This document shows, piece by piece, positions 40,771 to 48,817 of a stretch of DNA of 64,000 bases. Location of the stretch: assembly GCA_039105265.1 (NCBI GenBank), contig JAPFFF010000007.1, forward strand, positions 3,286,001 to 3,350,000, read 5' to 3'. The notes below the pieces were generated by a model. The model did not search any database. It had not been told where the DNA came from and saw only the letters and a program-made list of their open reading frames with translations. Every line of letters starts with the position of its first letter. Position 1 is the stretch's first letter. Source of the stretch: Tritrichomonas musculus. Its lineage: Eukaryota > Parabasalia > Tritrichomonadida > Tritrichomonadidae. The translations under genes were made by a program, and so were the position numbers.

Positions 40771-41071
40771 TATACTTTGTGACTGAAAAGGAAAGCCACA
40801 ACCGTCAAAATATATTGAAAAGAAAATTAATAAGACTATTTAAAATCACAAACAATTGAGAACAAAATTGTAAAACACACTTTTTTTTTCCCTTCATTTT
40901 ACACTGATTCCATCAAAAAAGAATGCTCGCTTAAAAAGCGTAAAAAAAAGGCTGACCAACATTGACATTCAACCTATCCATCAAAACTTGATTAATGCTT
41001 CAATTCAGGAATTATGGAAATCTTTATTTTCGTTTGAAAATCCAATAGGATGTATTATTGAAATAAGGAGA
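40771..41071. promoter_or_regulatory. Divergent promoter region of eS30 and ARM-like gene
   Basis: About 300 bp between the two ATG codons. TTCATTTTACA at 40894-40904 on the plus strand looks like an initiator for the rightward gene, and TCAGTCACA on the minus strand for eS30. The plus-strand frame of the ARM-like gene is open back to 40874 without an ATG. Confidence 0.4.
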
Positions 41072-42325
41072 ATGTCACAAATTGAATTATTAACGATTTC
41101 ATCAGAACATGCAAGCTTTCTAACTTCATTATATACAGAAGAATATTCAGATTATCCTCAGGAATTACGAACTCAAACCTCCTTACTTATATCATCTTTA
41201 TTTTCTCAGAATTTAGACCTTGTCCCACTTTTTGACAAATTTGGCCTTTTCTCTCTTGTTTATCCTTTATTTCCTAATTATAAAATTTCTTCATTTCTAC
41301 ATTTTTATGCTGAAAGATCTTTCAAATGTGCAAGATATCTTATTGAGAATGGGTTTGTTTCGACGCTAATTAATGTACTATCATCATCTCTTCAACAAAT
41401 TGTAAATGATCCAGATGAAAATAATCAAGTTGATGAACGATCTGAACGCATAGATAACTTTCTTGATTATGTTTTATGTGCTGGAAGCGTTTGCGATTTC
41501 TCACAATTTGAACATGAACTTTTACCTTTAGGAGCAGTTTTAAACTCTATTATATTAAATGTAGATGATTGGAAAATTCAATGTGAAGCAATTAATTCTC
41601 TTTCAACTCTTTTGAGAAATATAGAATCTGCAGCCAAAGCTTTTTTATTATCTGATTCTTTTTTTTTGATAATATCACCAGAAAAATGCCAATCTAATAT
41701 ATCCTACTTGAAGTCTATTATTAATTTATTTGGCTCACTATTAAGATATACAGAAATATTAAATGACCGATTTTATGAAACATCTATGAAAATCTTTTCT
41801 TCATCAATAAATTTGCTAAAAGACAAATGCGGTAAAAATGAAAGTTCTGAATCATGCGTGAAGTTAATTGCAAACGCGGTTGCTGATGGCTGTTCTGAAA
41901 ACAATCCAAATTTCACCAAAATTTGCTTTAAATATGGCATAATTCAATCTTTTTTTGAAATATTCTACGATGATAATCCTTGGAATCTAAAGATAAATTT
42001 ATTTGAAGCAATTTTAAAACTTTTTAGTTTTGGATTACCAGATTCTAACTCTTTGAAAGCTTTTCTTGATCTCGGATTCTTAGATTTTTTTGTGAATAAT
42101 ATAAGCGAGATGTGTTGCTGTAATGGATTTGCCATTTCTTTAACCTTGAACTCATTATTGACATTTGTGAATAACACAAATGATAATGATAATTCACTAT
42201 TAATAGATACACTCACTTCTGAAGAAGTGGAAGAAGCATTGGACATTCTTTTACAATCAGACGATTCAGAAATTAAATACACTGCTCAAAAAGCTGAATC
42301 TTTAATTCATGATTTAGTTGTATAA
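41072..42325 (+). CDS. ARM/HEAT-like helical repeat protein
   Basis: A protein of 417 residues if started at ATG 41072 (MSQIELLTIS). It is made almost wholly of amphipathic helices in the spacing of Armadillo/HEAT repeats (SLLISSLFSQNLDLVPLF, CEAINSLSTLLRNIES, NLFEAILKLFSFG), without a catalytic motif. Many small trichomonad ARM-like proteins are annotated this way, and partners cannot be inferred. Oddity: the frame is open for another 66 codons upstream and the region 40988-41071 (SIQELWKSLFSFENPIGCII) looks like protein, yet it has no ATG, only TTG/CTG. An unseen upstream exon or a near-cognate start is possible. It ends 65 bp before the ubiquitin-like gene on the same strand. Confidence 0.65.
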   Translation: MSQIELLTISSEHASFLTSLYTEEYSDYPQELRTQTSLLISSLFSQNLDLVPLFDKFGLFSLVYPLFPNYKISSFLHFYAERSFKCARYLIENGFVSTLINVLSSSLQQIVNDPDENNQVDERSERIDNFLDYVLCAGSVCDFSQFEHELLPLGAVLNSIILNVDDWKIQCEAINSLSTLLRNIESAAKAFLLSDSFFLIISPEKCQSNISYLKSIINLFGSLLRYTEILNDRFYETSMKIFSSSINLLKDKCGKNESSESCVKLIANAVADGCSENNPNFTKICFKYGIIQSFFEIFYDDNPWNLKINLFEAILKLFSFGLPDSNSLKAFLDLGFLDFFVNNISEMCCCNGFAISLTLNSLLTFVNNTNDNDNSLLIDTLTSEEVEEALDILLQSDDSEIKYTAQKAESLIHDLVV

Positions 42326-42390
42326 ATATTGAAAATTTTCAAATAAAATTGTGCTGCCATATTTTCTTATTTTTAAATTTGATTATCTCA

Positions 42391-42711
42391 ATGTGGCTAA
42401 TAATTAAAGTTGATAATAAGATTGAATATATGCTTGAAGTTTTTGACACAGAGACTCTCCAATCAATTACTGAAAAAATCCAACAAATGCATCCGATATC
42501 TCATGGTGAGATTCAGTATATTCAAACTAAAGGAGGATTACCTCTCCCTTTAGATAAATCATTAATCGAATTAGGATTAAAAAATCACGATATTCTCTTC
42601 ATCGATCCTTTAAAAAATTTAAATTCACAAAGAATTCCAAAGCGCACATCATCAAATCAAATTGCATCGAAAAGAGAAAATATTTTTAGGACCAAATCAT
42701 CTGGGCCGTGA
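42391..42711 (+). CDS. Ubiquitin-like domain protein
   Basis: A 106-residue protein. Residues 1-75 follow the ubiquitin beta-grasp order: MWLIIKVDNKIEYMLEVF (beta1-beta2), QSITEKIQQMHP (helix), IQYIQTKGGLPLPLDKSLIELGL (LxxxGL equivalent) and ILFIDPL. There is no C-terminal di-glycine; the tail is basic and Ser-rich (KRTSSNQIASKRENIF). It is therefore an adaptor-type ubiquitin-like protein rather than a conjugated modifier. The helix and ELGLKNHD segments resemble UBL domains of shuttle or Npl4-type proteins. The frame is open upstream to a TTG at 42349; ATG 42391, directly preceded by ATCTCA, is preferred. Confidence 0.65.
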   Translation: MWLIIKVDNKIEYMLEVFDTETLQSITEKIQQMHPISHGEIQYIQTKGGLPLPLDKSLIELGLKNHDILFIDPLKNLNSQRIPKRTSSNQIASKRENIFRTKSSGP

Positions 42712-42970
42712 TTTTGAAATTTATATTTAATGTTATTTATAATTTAATATAGCTAAAACTTAAGCAGTAAAATTATCTATATTTTTGGTAATCTAATTGC
42801 TAATATTATTATTCAAAAAACAGCAATTATCATTATGAATAAAATAGGCAACATAGCTTTTTATCTGATAATTTATGAATCTACTAACATAGCCTCCTAA
42901 AAAAGAAAAAATCGAAATATATTGAAACATAATGAAAAGGTGAGATAGAATTATGTTTATAAAATTCAAA

Positions 42971-43198
42971 TTAATTACCGCTTGCTGTTGCTGTACCATC
43001 GACCACAGTTTTAGCTGTACTTCCTGCTCCCCAAAGTAGACGTCCGAAAGCTCGATAAGTATTAATTGATAAACTAATAAAACCGATTGTGAAAAGTATA
43101 AGCATAACTAGAAAGATTATATCCCAAGAGCGCCTTTCTGGTTTTGTAAAAAGGTATGTACCTGTTGCAATTCGATAGTTTTGAACAAATGAGCCCAT
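42971..43198 (-). CDS. Small single-span membrane protein
   Basis: A 75-residue protein: basic N-terminal 27 residues (MGSFVQNYRIATG ... KPERRSW), one membrane helix (DIIFLVMLILFTIGFISLSI) and a polar Gly/Thr/Ala tail (TAKTVVDGTATASGN). No family recognised; the size fits subunits of ER or hydrogenosomal membrane complexes. An upstream in-frame ATG exists at 43222; I prefer 43198 because the extra eight residues are encoded by a T-run and the initiator-like TTTTTTCA falls inside them. Confidence that it is real comes from codon use and the clean membrane-protein pattern. Confidence 0.6.
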   Translation of the reverse strand: MGSFVQNYRIATGTYLFTKPERRSWDIIFLVMLILFTIGFISLSINTYRAFGRLLWGAGSTAKTVVDGTATASGN

Positions 43199-43792
43199 CT
43201 TATTTTGAAAAAAAATAATCATTTTAACCGTTTTATTGAAAAAGATACAAACATCAATATCTTATCTCTTTTTCTATTTATACACAACATAAATCAATAA
43301 ATAATATTATATGACATATTTAAATCGTATATTACGATATTTCTGAAAAAAAATATTATATTTTGATAATGACCAAAAAAATAATTAAAAATAATAGGGT
43401 TTTTCAGACATTATAGTAAGAATACTTTTTTATATATAAAATTATATCGATAGAATCTTTAATTTTCTCCAATACTTGGTTTTGTTTTAATTAATTTTAC
43501 TTATTAGGTTTCTCTATATACATATTCCAAAAACAACTGCTGCTGATCAAAAATATACTTTAAATTCATTAAAAGAATAGAGGTATAGAATTTTTGGTTA
43601 TTTCTCAATAAAAGTAATTATTTTGAAATTCTTCATTTATAAAACAAGGTTTTATTATCGATAACTTATATCCTTAAACCATTTAATGTATTTATGATCT
43701 ATTTGAAATGAGAGTCAAACATCAAATTAGGATGCTTATTGAATATAATATAATTAAAAACAAAGGAAAATTTGATTATTTAATTTATAATT
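43199..43792. other. AT-rich spacer
   Basis: No gene. Upstream flank of the small membrane protein gene; on the minus strand ATCTTTTTCAATAAAACGG lies about 40 nt before its ATG. Nothing else is supported. Confidence 0.35.
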
Positions 43793-43884
43793 TCTATTTT
43801 TAATTACTATTTATAATTACTATTTATAATTACTATTTATAATTACTATTTATAATTACTATTTATAATTACTATTTATAATTT
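43793..43884. repeat. 13-bp tandem repeat, about six copies
   Basis: The unit ACTATTTATAATT recurs at 43806, 43819, 43832, 43845, 43858 and 43871 with a degenerate copy before it. Copies are essentially identical, suggesting recent slippage. It lies just downstream of the Pin1 gene stop. Confidence 0.9.
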
Positions 43885-43922
43885 CATGGAGAGTCATGCT
43901 TCCGCTTAATTTAAAAAAAAAA

Positions 43923-44399
43923 TTATCCGTTCCGTAATATAATTTGCCATCCATAATCAGTTTCAACAGGACAAGATAGTTCACCTATACCAAGGTTCCA
44001 AGCAACTTCTTCAAATTTTGGGCCAAGAGTTCCCTTAGAAATCCAACCTATATTCCAATTTCTATAACTAGGAATAAAGTCTGATTCATCTCTAGCTAAT
44101 TCTTCGAATTTTTTTCCTTTTATAATTTCACTAAAAATAAAATCTATTTTTTTTTTAGCTTCATCCTTTGTTAAGTTTCTGCTTCGGTTTTTTGCGTTCA
44201 TATCTTTTGGTGAGTCGACATAGCTAATTAGAATACACATTACTGATATTAAATGAATATAACTGTTATAACTGTCTTGATCTCCTGGATATTTAATGGG
44301 GCGTACCCATGTAGAATCATGCGTTACTTTGTTATAGTAATAAACTCTACCAGGATGCTCTTTCAATTCTTTTAATTCCCATCCAATAGGTAAATTCAT
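43923..44399 (-). CDS. Pin1-type WW-parvulin prolyl isomerase
   Basis: A 158-residue protein with the two Pin1 domains. The WW domain is LPIGWELKELKEHPGRVYYYNKVTHDSTWVRP (residues about 3-35), with both Trp residues and the Y/N pair. The parvulin domain follows: IDFIFSEIIKGKKFEELARDES, then RNWNIGWISKGTLGPKFEEVAW (human LGAFSRGQMQKPFE) and LSCPVETDYGWQIILR. The catalytic region differs from human Pin1: the HLLVKH strand reads MCILISYVDSP, so the first active-site His is replaced, while the C-terminal His of SGIHIILR reads GWQIILR. Activity may be altered. Pin1 isomerises pSer/Thr-Pro bonds in nuclear and cell-cycle substrates. Divergent with the SMP gene, starts only 52 bp apart. Confidence 0.85.
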   Translation of the reverse strand: MNLPIGWELKELKEHPGRVYYYNKVTHDSTWVRPIKYPGDQDSYNSYIHLISVMCILISYVDSPKDMNAKNRSRNLTKDEAKKKIDFIFSEIIKGKKFEELARDESDFIPSYRNWNIGWISKGTLGPKFEEVAWNLGIGELSCPVETDYGWQIILRNG

Positions 44400-44451
44400 A
44401 AATATGGAAAGATTCTATCGTTTATAAAAAAGAAATTCAAAGCGATCTTCC
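44400..44451. promoter_or_regulatory. 52-bp divergent promoter, Pin1 / SMP genes
   Basis: Only 52 bp separate the two outward-facing ATG codons. Both promoters must fit here or overlap the neighbouring coding regions. ATTCAAAG near 44435 on the plus strand is the only initiator-like string. Confidence 0.55.
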
Positions 44452-45117
44452 ATGGAATTATTCCTTTCAAGCTTTACAATTACTTTTGTACTGGTGCTAT
44501 TAGTATTGTTTCTTATATCTTTGATAGCACCATATTTCTCAAAACTCTTTGGAACTAAGTCAATTCCATATAGATGTGCAACTGAATCAACAGAATGGCT
44601 TAATTATATATTAAATCACATTTTAATGCATTTTCAGACCGAAGATTCAGTTTCAAAGATTAATGATCTAATAGCAATGAAAACACAATCTAATCAATTT
44701 CATTTAATATCTCTTGGGAGAGCTCCAGTCATTGAACATGTTGCAACCCTTGAAATGCAAGAAGCAGATGATATCAGACTTCTAATTCCAGTTGAATGGA
44801 AAATTGGCCCTTCTTTCGATTTAAATATATCTAAATTTTTACAAGTTGAATTAGATCTTTTAAATTTCACAAGCAACGTCTTGGCTTCATGGCCTGGAAA
44901 TAGTCCGAACTTACTTGAAATCAAATTTATTGGGGATACCAAAATTGATATTCACATTGCTATTCAGTTTTTAAGCATACTTCGAATTTCAATTACAGAT
45001 ATACCATTAATTGGCAAAATAATCAAAGGTTTTATTTCTTTATACATAGTGAAACAAACATTTCATATTGATTTACCTAAACCCATAACTCAAAAAAGTC
45101 CTCTTCCTCAAGATTAA
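44452..45117 (+). CDS. SMP-domain lipid transfer protein, Mmm1-like
   Basis: A 221-residue protein. It starts with a membrane helix (ITFVLVLLVLFLISLIAPYF) and continues with an SMP domain, the tubular lipid-binding module of ERMES subunits, E-Syts and TEX2: CATESTEWLNYILNHILMHF (the ES.EWLN start), HLISLGRAPV (the SLG strand), IRLLIPVEWKIGPSFDLNI, and a C-terminal amphipathic part ending HIDLPKP. One TM followed by a single SMP and nothing else is the layout of Mmm1, the ER-anchored ERMES subunit; Mmm1 usually has about 350-430 residues, so this copy is compact. Trichomonads have hydrogenosomes, so an ER-hydrogenosome lipid bridge is an inference. No C2 domain is present, which argues against E-Syt. 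Confidence 0.68.
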   Translation: MELFLSSFTITFVLVLLVLFLISLIAPYFSKLFGTKSIPYRCATESTEWLNYILNHILMHFQTEDSVSKINDLIAMKTQSNQFHLISLGRAPVIEHVATLEMQEADDIRLLIPVEWKIGPSFDLNISKFLQVELDLLNFTSNVLASWPGNSPNLLEIKFIGDTKIDIHIAIQFLSILRISITDIPLIGKIIKGFISLYIVKQTFHIDLPKPITQKSPLPQD

Positions 45118-45194
45118 CTTAATTACCCAATAATGTTTTTATTAAATAATAACTTTATATTTTGTATTATATAATACAAAATCTTTTTTTTTTT

Positions 45195-45953
45195 TTAATC
45201 ATCGCTATAGCTATCATAATAAGAGCTGCTTGAAGAAGTATTATTAACATTCGTTTCAAATTTTTCAACTTTTTCTACTTTTCCTTCTTCTTCTTTTTCT
45301 TTTTCTACTTTTTCTACTTTTTCTACTTTTCCTTCTTCTTCTTTTTCTTTTTCTACTTTTTCTACTTTTTCTACTTTTCCTTCTTCTTCTTTTTCTTTTT
45401 CTACTTTTTCTACTTTTTCTTCTTCTTCTTCTTTTTCTTCTTCTTTCCCCACTTCTTTCATTTGATGATAAAGTTCACAATCACGAATAAATCTTGCTAA
45501 ACCTTCAATAGCACAAAAACTTTGGGAAGGAGTTTTAATTTTTGGAGGAGAGCAATAACCAACAAAAATAAAATCACGGCTTTGTGATAAAAATAAGCTT
45601 CTGTGGTTTCCATCAAATAAATGAGCTCGAATAAAATTTAGATCGTATTCAATTATATAAAATATATATTCTTTACGTCTTTCCTTTTCTTTAATAGTAC
45701 ATTTTAATTTTAATTCTAGTTTATCTTCTTTATTTTCTATAGATTGCTTTAATTTGCCAATTTCTTGGAAAAACTTAATCCATTGCTCTAATTCGAGTTG
45801 TTTAGGCCATAGTCTGACTTCTTCATTATTATCAGTAATTTGAGCGTAAATTCCACTTTTGTTTATATCATTTCCACCTTTATAAATCACAATTGCATCA
45901 TCAACCGAGCCCTTGATTTTTTTTAAGAAATTCTCCCAAGGATTATTACTCAT
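45195..45953 (-). CDS. Unknown protein with Glu/Lys tandem-repeat tail
   Basis: A 252-residue protein. Residues 1-165 are globular alpha/beta (WENFLKKIKGSVDDAIVIYK ... FLSQSRDFIFVGYCSPP) of no recognised family; VDDAIVIYKGG recalls the start of profilin/cofilin-like domains but the match is weak. Residues about 170-235 are an almost perfect tandem repeat of 16 residues (KVEKVEKVEKEKEEEG), encoded by a 48-bp repeat at about 45260-45410 whose copies are nearly identical at DNA level. The tail is Ser/Tyr/Asp-rich. The repeat predicts a long charged helix and is expected to vary between strains. Divergent with the Rab pseudogene, 55 bp apart. Confidence 0.6.
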   Translation of the reverse strand: MSNNPWENFLKKIKGSVDDAIVIYKGGNDINKSGIYAQITDNNEEVRLWPKQLELEQWIKFFQEIGKLKQSIENKEDKLELKLKCTIKEKERRKEYIFYIIEYDLNFIRAHLFDGNHRSLFLSQSRDFIFVGYCSPPKIKTPSQSFCAIEGLARFIRDCELYHQMKEVGKEEEKEEEEEKVEKVEKEKEEEGKVEKVEKVEKEKEEEGKVEKVEKVEKEKEEEGKVEKVEKFETNVNNTSSSSSYYDSYSDD

Positions 45954-46008
45954 TTAGATTTTGGAGATTCTATAAAAAATTGAGATGATTATTTATTGAA
46001 ATTTAAAA

Positions 46009-46651
46009 ATGAGTAAAAACATTGACTTGTATGCTTTATTTCTAATTCCAGCGATTATCTTCTCAGTATTTTCTTATTCTAACATTTAGAAATCGTTCTC
46101 GTTGGCGATTCGGGATCAGGAAAAACATGCTTAATTGGAAGGTATTTAGAGTCTCATTTCATTGAAACTTTTGTTTCTACAATTGGTGTTGATTTCAAAA
46201 TACGTAGATTGACTATTGATGATGACATTTGTGAACTACAAATTTTTGATACAGCAGGCCAAGAAAAATTTAGATCAATTGTTTCTTCTTATTATAGATC
46301 AGCGAACCGCATTATTATTGCTTTTGATCTCACAAAAAGGGAAACATTCGACAATGTTTCTTTTTGGATGTCTCAAGTTGATCAGTATGGTGATTCTAAA
46401 ACTTTGAGATTTCTTGTTGTACTAAAAGCGACCTAGTTGATAAAAGAGTCGTCTCAAAGGCAGAATGTCAAGGACTAGCTAACGAATATGAATGCAAATA
46501 CTATGAAACATCTGCATTAAAAAATGAAAATATTAATGAGATGTTTATAGATATAGCTAAAGAAACTAAAAAGTTTGCTGGGAAGTATTCTAAAGATAAA
46601 TCAGTCGATGACAAATATAATAATACTAAATCAAATTACTGCAAAATTTAA
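46009..46651 (+). pseudogene. Rab-like GTPase pseudogene with intron remnant
   Basis: Rab features are all recognisable: VLVGDSGSGKTC (G1), TIGVDFK (switch I), IFDTAGQEKFRSI (G3), KSDLVDKR-like region (part of G4) and ETSAL (G5), ending SNYCKI with one cysteine near the C-terminus. Two faults: the frame is lost near 46425-46436, where the GNK of the G4 motif should be, so the main frame stops at 46436 while the rest continues in another frame to 46651; and the 5' end, ATG 46009 plus a likely intron (GTATGC at 46029 to TCTAACATTTAG ending 46089), joins to the G1 frame one base out. Loss of G4 would abolish nucleotide specificity. The decay looks young because the two halves are otherwise well kept. 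A sequencing error could explain one fault but hardly both. Confidence 0.65.
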
Positions 46652-47263
46652 AAAAAGATTGAATTAATAAATTCTTTTTTGATTATTTTTTTTTAAATTA
46701 AATATACAACAAACCAATTATAATGCAATAAATAAGTCTCTCTTCATTACGAAAATCTTATTAACAATTACTTTTTATCAAATCTAGCAATTCAGTTTTT
46801 CTATTAAGAGTTATCTTAGCATATACTTTGATTGTATATTAAATTTGAACAAATGCTAATTTTGCAATTGTTTGCATATGCCATATACATTTTATTAATT
46901 ATATTATATAAAAACATTACAAATTGAATATTTCTTTACATATTAGACATCCAACATCAATATTATTTGTATAAAAACTAGAATCATGAATTGCACGGCC
47001 ACAATGATATATATAAAATGATATATCGAGTGTCATCAAAATACAAACGCAATTTACATTTTGCACTCATCAACTGTGACGATTCATTTTCATTTCTTAG
47101 TGTATTTATAAAAACAGTCCTTATTGCTTCTACTTGCTTTACATTAAATGTTTGAACGCAAATAAGAACTCTAAGAATTCTAGTGAACTTCTCACCACCT
47201 ATTCTCAAAAACAATGAATGTGAGTATCAAACGATATTTTCTAATGTTATCTTGACTTTATTA
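46652..47263. other. Spacer between Rab pseudogene and foldback element
   Basis: No intact gene. A minus-strand frame at 46984-47214 has no ATG (it opens with TTG) yet its composition is fairly protein-like, and an adjacent frame shows a Cys/His pattern (CGRAIHDS ... GCLICKE) reminiscent of a RING-type end. It may be a small fragment of a dead gene. Confidence 0.3.
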
Positions 47264-47640
47264 TAGGTAGACTCGAACTTGATTGATGAAAAAGTCAAGT
47301 TAATTATTCTAAGTCTAAAAGTGTGTGATTAAAAAATCACTGAAATATACATAAGTCTAAAAAGTCGTGATGAAAAAGTCATCAAAATTTTGATAAGTCT
47401 AAAAAGTCGTGATGAAAAAATCGTTAAAATTTTGATAAGTCTAAAAAGTTGTAATGAAAAAATCGTTAAAATTTTGATAAGTCTAAAAAGTCGTGATGAA
47501 AAAGTCATCAAAATATCCGAAAGTCTAAAAAGTATATCTCAAAAAGTCATTTTTATTTTCTCAAAGTCTAAAATCGTTGTGATGAAAAAGTCACATTATT
47601 ATATCTATGTCTCGAACTTTTTTGATGAAAAAGTCTTTGA
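47264..47640 (+). repeat. Left inverted-repeat arm with 42-bp tandem repeats
   Basis: It contains about five direct units of 42 bp beginning at 47351, 47393, 47435, 47477 and 47519 (core ATAAGTCTAAAAAGTCGTGA). Since 42 is a multiple of three the array is open in one frame, giving 14-residue units close to ISLKSRDEKIVKIL. Probably not a gene: the frame depends on the repeat and the start lies inside it. Confidence 0.85.
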
Positions 47641-48341
47641 GATCATATTATTTTCTCATGATTTTTTGATAAAAAAGTTTTTTTATAAGACTAACAATAA
47701 AATCTTAATTTTTTGGAAAGATATCAACACTATTGAAAATCCTTTGTTCAAAAATTGTTTAAAAATTAAAATAATTAATATATTTCTATTTCAAAATTAG
47801 ATTTTTGCAAATTACTTTTTTTTCAAAAATGATGATTTCATAAATTTCGCAAATTCCTTTTATTCGAAGAAATAATTTAAATTATTCTCGAAGAAAAGCT
47901 GTTTGTGGTAATATATATCAAAAAAAAAGTTTTTTTTTTTTTTGTAAGATAAATTTTATGTTTAATATATTAATTTATGGTCTTGATAAATTATACTAAT
48001 GATTTTTCAATCAGCTTTAATAACTTTTCCATATTTTTGGATATCATAAAATCAAAAAATGTTTTATATTTAGGATGAAATCTTTTATGAAATCTTTGAT
48101 GAAATGTGAAATAAAAAAAATTTGAAAAAACAGAATTTATCCAATCACATATTAATTTTTTAAAAGATTGCTATAGTATACTATGAAAGTGTTATAATTG
48201 TATATATTATATATTATATATAAGTATTACTTTTTGTTTTAGGATCTTATTTTGAGTTTTAAAATGAAACAACATAAAATGTATTTTATGATCAAATAAC
48301 AATGACATATTTATCTAAAAAATGGGAATTCATAATATATT

Positions 48342-48718
48342 TCAAAGACTTTTTCATCAAAAAAGTTCGAGACATAGATATAATAATGTGACTTTTTCAT
48401 CACAACGATTTTAGACTTTGAGAAAATAAAAATGACTTTTTGAGATATACTTTTTAGACTTTCGGATATTTTGATGACTTTTTCATCACGACTTTTTAGA
48501 CTTATCAAAATTTTAACGATTTTTTCATTACAACTTTTTAGACTTATCAAAATTTTAACGATTTTTTCATCACGACTTTTTAGACTTATCAAAATTTTGA
48601 TGACTTTTTCATCACGACTTTTTAGACTTATGTATATTTCAGTGATTTTTTAATCACACACTTTTAGACTTAGAATAATTAACTTGACTTTTTCATCAAT
48701 CAAGTTCGAGTCTACCTA
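48342..48718 (-). repeat. Right inverted-repeat arm
   Basis: Reverse complement of the left arm, same length and same tandem units. On the plus strand it carries about seven TTTTTCAT strings facing outward. Confidence 0.85.
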
Positions 48719-48817
48719 TATTACCATCATGATTTAATGATATCATTCTTTTCTGAAATAAATAGAATTTTTTCTATGAGATTTATCAATTTTCATTTGA
48801 ATTTCTCTTGAAAATTA

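Larger units (their letters stand above)
47264..48718. mobile_element. Foldback/MITE element with 377-bp inverted repeats
   Basis: The outer ends are TAGGTAGACTCGAACTTG and its complement. The arms (47264-47640 and 48342-48718) are equal in length at 377 bp and appear identical or nearly so: the 85-codon frame in each gives the same peptide. The flanks are TATTA on both sides (47259-47263 and 48719-48723), a 5-bp target duplication, or a TA duplication with chance extension. The 701-bp centre is AT-rich and non-coding, so the element is non-autonomous. Long arms with internal repeats are the hallmark of foldback elements. Near-identical arms mean recent insertion or gene conversion. Superfamily unresolved. 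Confidence 0.85.

Noticed and set aside
42886-42896. Intron acceptor-like ACTAACATAG on the plus strand
   Set aside because: No matching donor or exon on that strand; the neighbouring gene is on the minus strand.
42793-42999. 68-codon minus-strand frame overlapping the small membrane protein gene
   Set aside because: It overlaps the end of a better gene out of frame and continues into AT-rich spacer.
46984-47214. 76-codon minus-strand gene
   Set aside because: It opens only with TTG and the protein-like features are split between two frames; at best a fragment.
47390-47800. 136-codon plus-strand frame in the foldback element (and its mirror copy on the minus strand)
   Set aside because: Open only because the 42-bp repeat is divisible by three; the frame then runs into AT-rich filler. 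It is treated as part of the element, not as a gene.
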